From contig CAVRXS010000006.1 of the NCBI GenBank assembly GCA_963725275.1, forward strand, positions 1 to 64,000: a stretch of 64,000 bases of DNA, written 5' to 3'. Each line of letters opens with the position of its first letter. The stretch's first letter is position 1. A program made the translations under genes and the position numbers. Below the pieces are notes generated by a model. The model ran no database searches, was not told the origin of the DNA, and was given only the letters and a program-made list of their open reading frames with translations. This DNA is from Bog-756 sp963725275. GTDB taxonomy: Bacteria > Actinomycetota > Acidimicrobiia > Acidimicrobiales > RAAP-2. Of the stretch, positions 63,578 to 64,000 are shown piece by piece.

Positions 63578-64000
63578 ATGGCGCCCGGAGACGATCCGGC
63601 CGATGCGGTGGTCATGCCCGCTCTCCTGCGCGCCGCCGCGCCGCATGTACGGCACGGCCATCCGCGCGGCGCTCGCAGAGGTCGACTGCGGCGATGTGCC
63701 CCGCAACGGCCCCTTCGTCATCGGGGCGATCGCCCGCGGCGGCTCGCCCCTGAGCGAGATCATCGACGCGCTCGGCATCTCCAAACAGGCCGCCGGACAG
63801 CTCGTCGACACCCTGGTCCTCCGGGGCTACCTCGACCGCGCGGCCGACCCGGCGGACCGCCGCAGGCTCACCGTGACGTTGACGGAGAGGGGCCGGCTCG
63901 CCGCAGCCGTCTCGCGATCGGCGGTCGAGCGGGTCGACGCGGCGCTGGTCGTCGAAGTGGGTGCTGACGACCTCGCGGCGACGAGGTCCACGCTGCTCGC
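63578..64000 (+). CDS. MarR-family regulator, frameshifted, truncated by window end
   Basis: ATG 63578 begins MAPGDDPADAVVMPALLRAA; an extra G near 63635 (GCCGCGCCGC) breaks the frame. Removing it gives RMYGTAIRAALAEVDCGDVP followed by winged-helix SPLSEIIDALGISKQAAGQL, RGYLDRAADPADRRRLTVTL (wing), continuing past 64000. ATG 63645 is the frame's next start. A palindromic operator precedes it, so it likely represses itself. The 3' end is outside the window. Confidence 0.75.

Overview
The window is GC-rich with the codon bias of an actinomycete. Several features point to Actinomycetota, most likely class Acidimicrobiia or a close relative: a mycothiol-dependent maleylpyruvate isomerase-type enzyme, a Glrx-TrxR fusion, many GTG starts, predicted leaderless regulator genes, and a secreted NlpC/P60 protein built from 'GYWLVASDGG' repeats. 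The species is not identifiable from sequence alone.

Layout. 1-2.39 kb has no convincing intact gene: a possible ORF-less group II intron-like segment on the minus strand, then coding relics. 2.39-5.3 kb holds a twice-frameshifted actinobacterial gene of unknown role and an HTH / MNT nucleotidyltransferase / HEPN module with a palindromic operator. 5.45-9.0 kb is an acyl-CoA dehydrogenase C-terminal relic followed by an IS21-family element inserted in the 5' end of a DUF5666-type membrane-anchored protein. 9.2-18.6 kb carries a DHA2 efflux pump, a secreted phosphoesterase, a lipoprotein hydrolase, an MFS relic, an aldo/keto reductase (frameshifted), an NAD-dependent beta-hydroxyacid dehydrogenase and a secreted lipase. 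18.6-36.0 kb is an accessory metabolic stretch: PhyH dioxygenase, alpha/beta hydrolases, a nucleoside phosphorylase-like protein, MFS transporter, L,D-transpeptidase, flavin disulfide reductase, an amidohydrolase/SnoaL/unknown trio, an acyltransferase-SGNH protein, acyl-CoA dehydrogenase and SDR. 36.1-49.6 kb carries the repeat NlpC/P60 hydrolase, a PLP-dependent decarboxylase/lyase, two GGDEF-EAL proteins, quinone oxidoreductase plus GNAT, an ArsR/SRPBCC/DHFR-like set, IS1380, and an alpha/beta-hydrolase-adenylate cyclase fusion. 49.8-64 kb has paired secreted proteins, glutaredoxin-thioredoxin reductase, tandem hotdog thioesterases, a GSCFA/SGNH pair, a CopZ-CopA copper export pair with an unusual CopA C-terminus, an rRNA methyltransferase, nitroreductase, tRNA-Gly(TCC) and a MarR gene running off the end.

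How genes work together. CopZ-CopA is a plausible copper-export pair; the ArsR-SRPBCC-DHFR-like trio is a classic single-promoter set whose last gene is broken; HTH-MNT-HEPN looks like an autoregulated toxin-antitoxin type operon; the two GGDEF-EAL proteins are adjacent cyclic-di-GMP enzymes, one with a degenerate EAL domain.

Caution. At least eight otherwise full-length genes are broken by single-base shifts. This is more than expected from natural decay and may reflect residual assembly errors; each is flagged. No CRISPR array, rRNA or prophage was seen.
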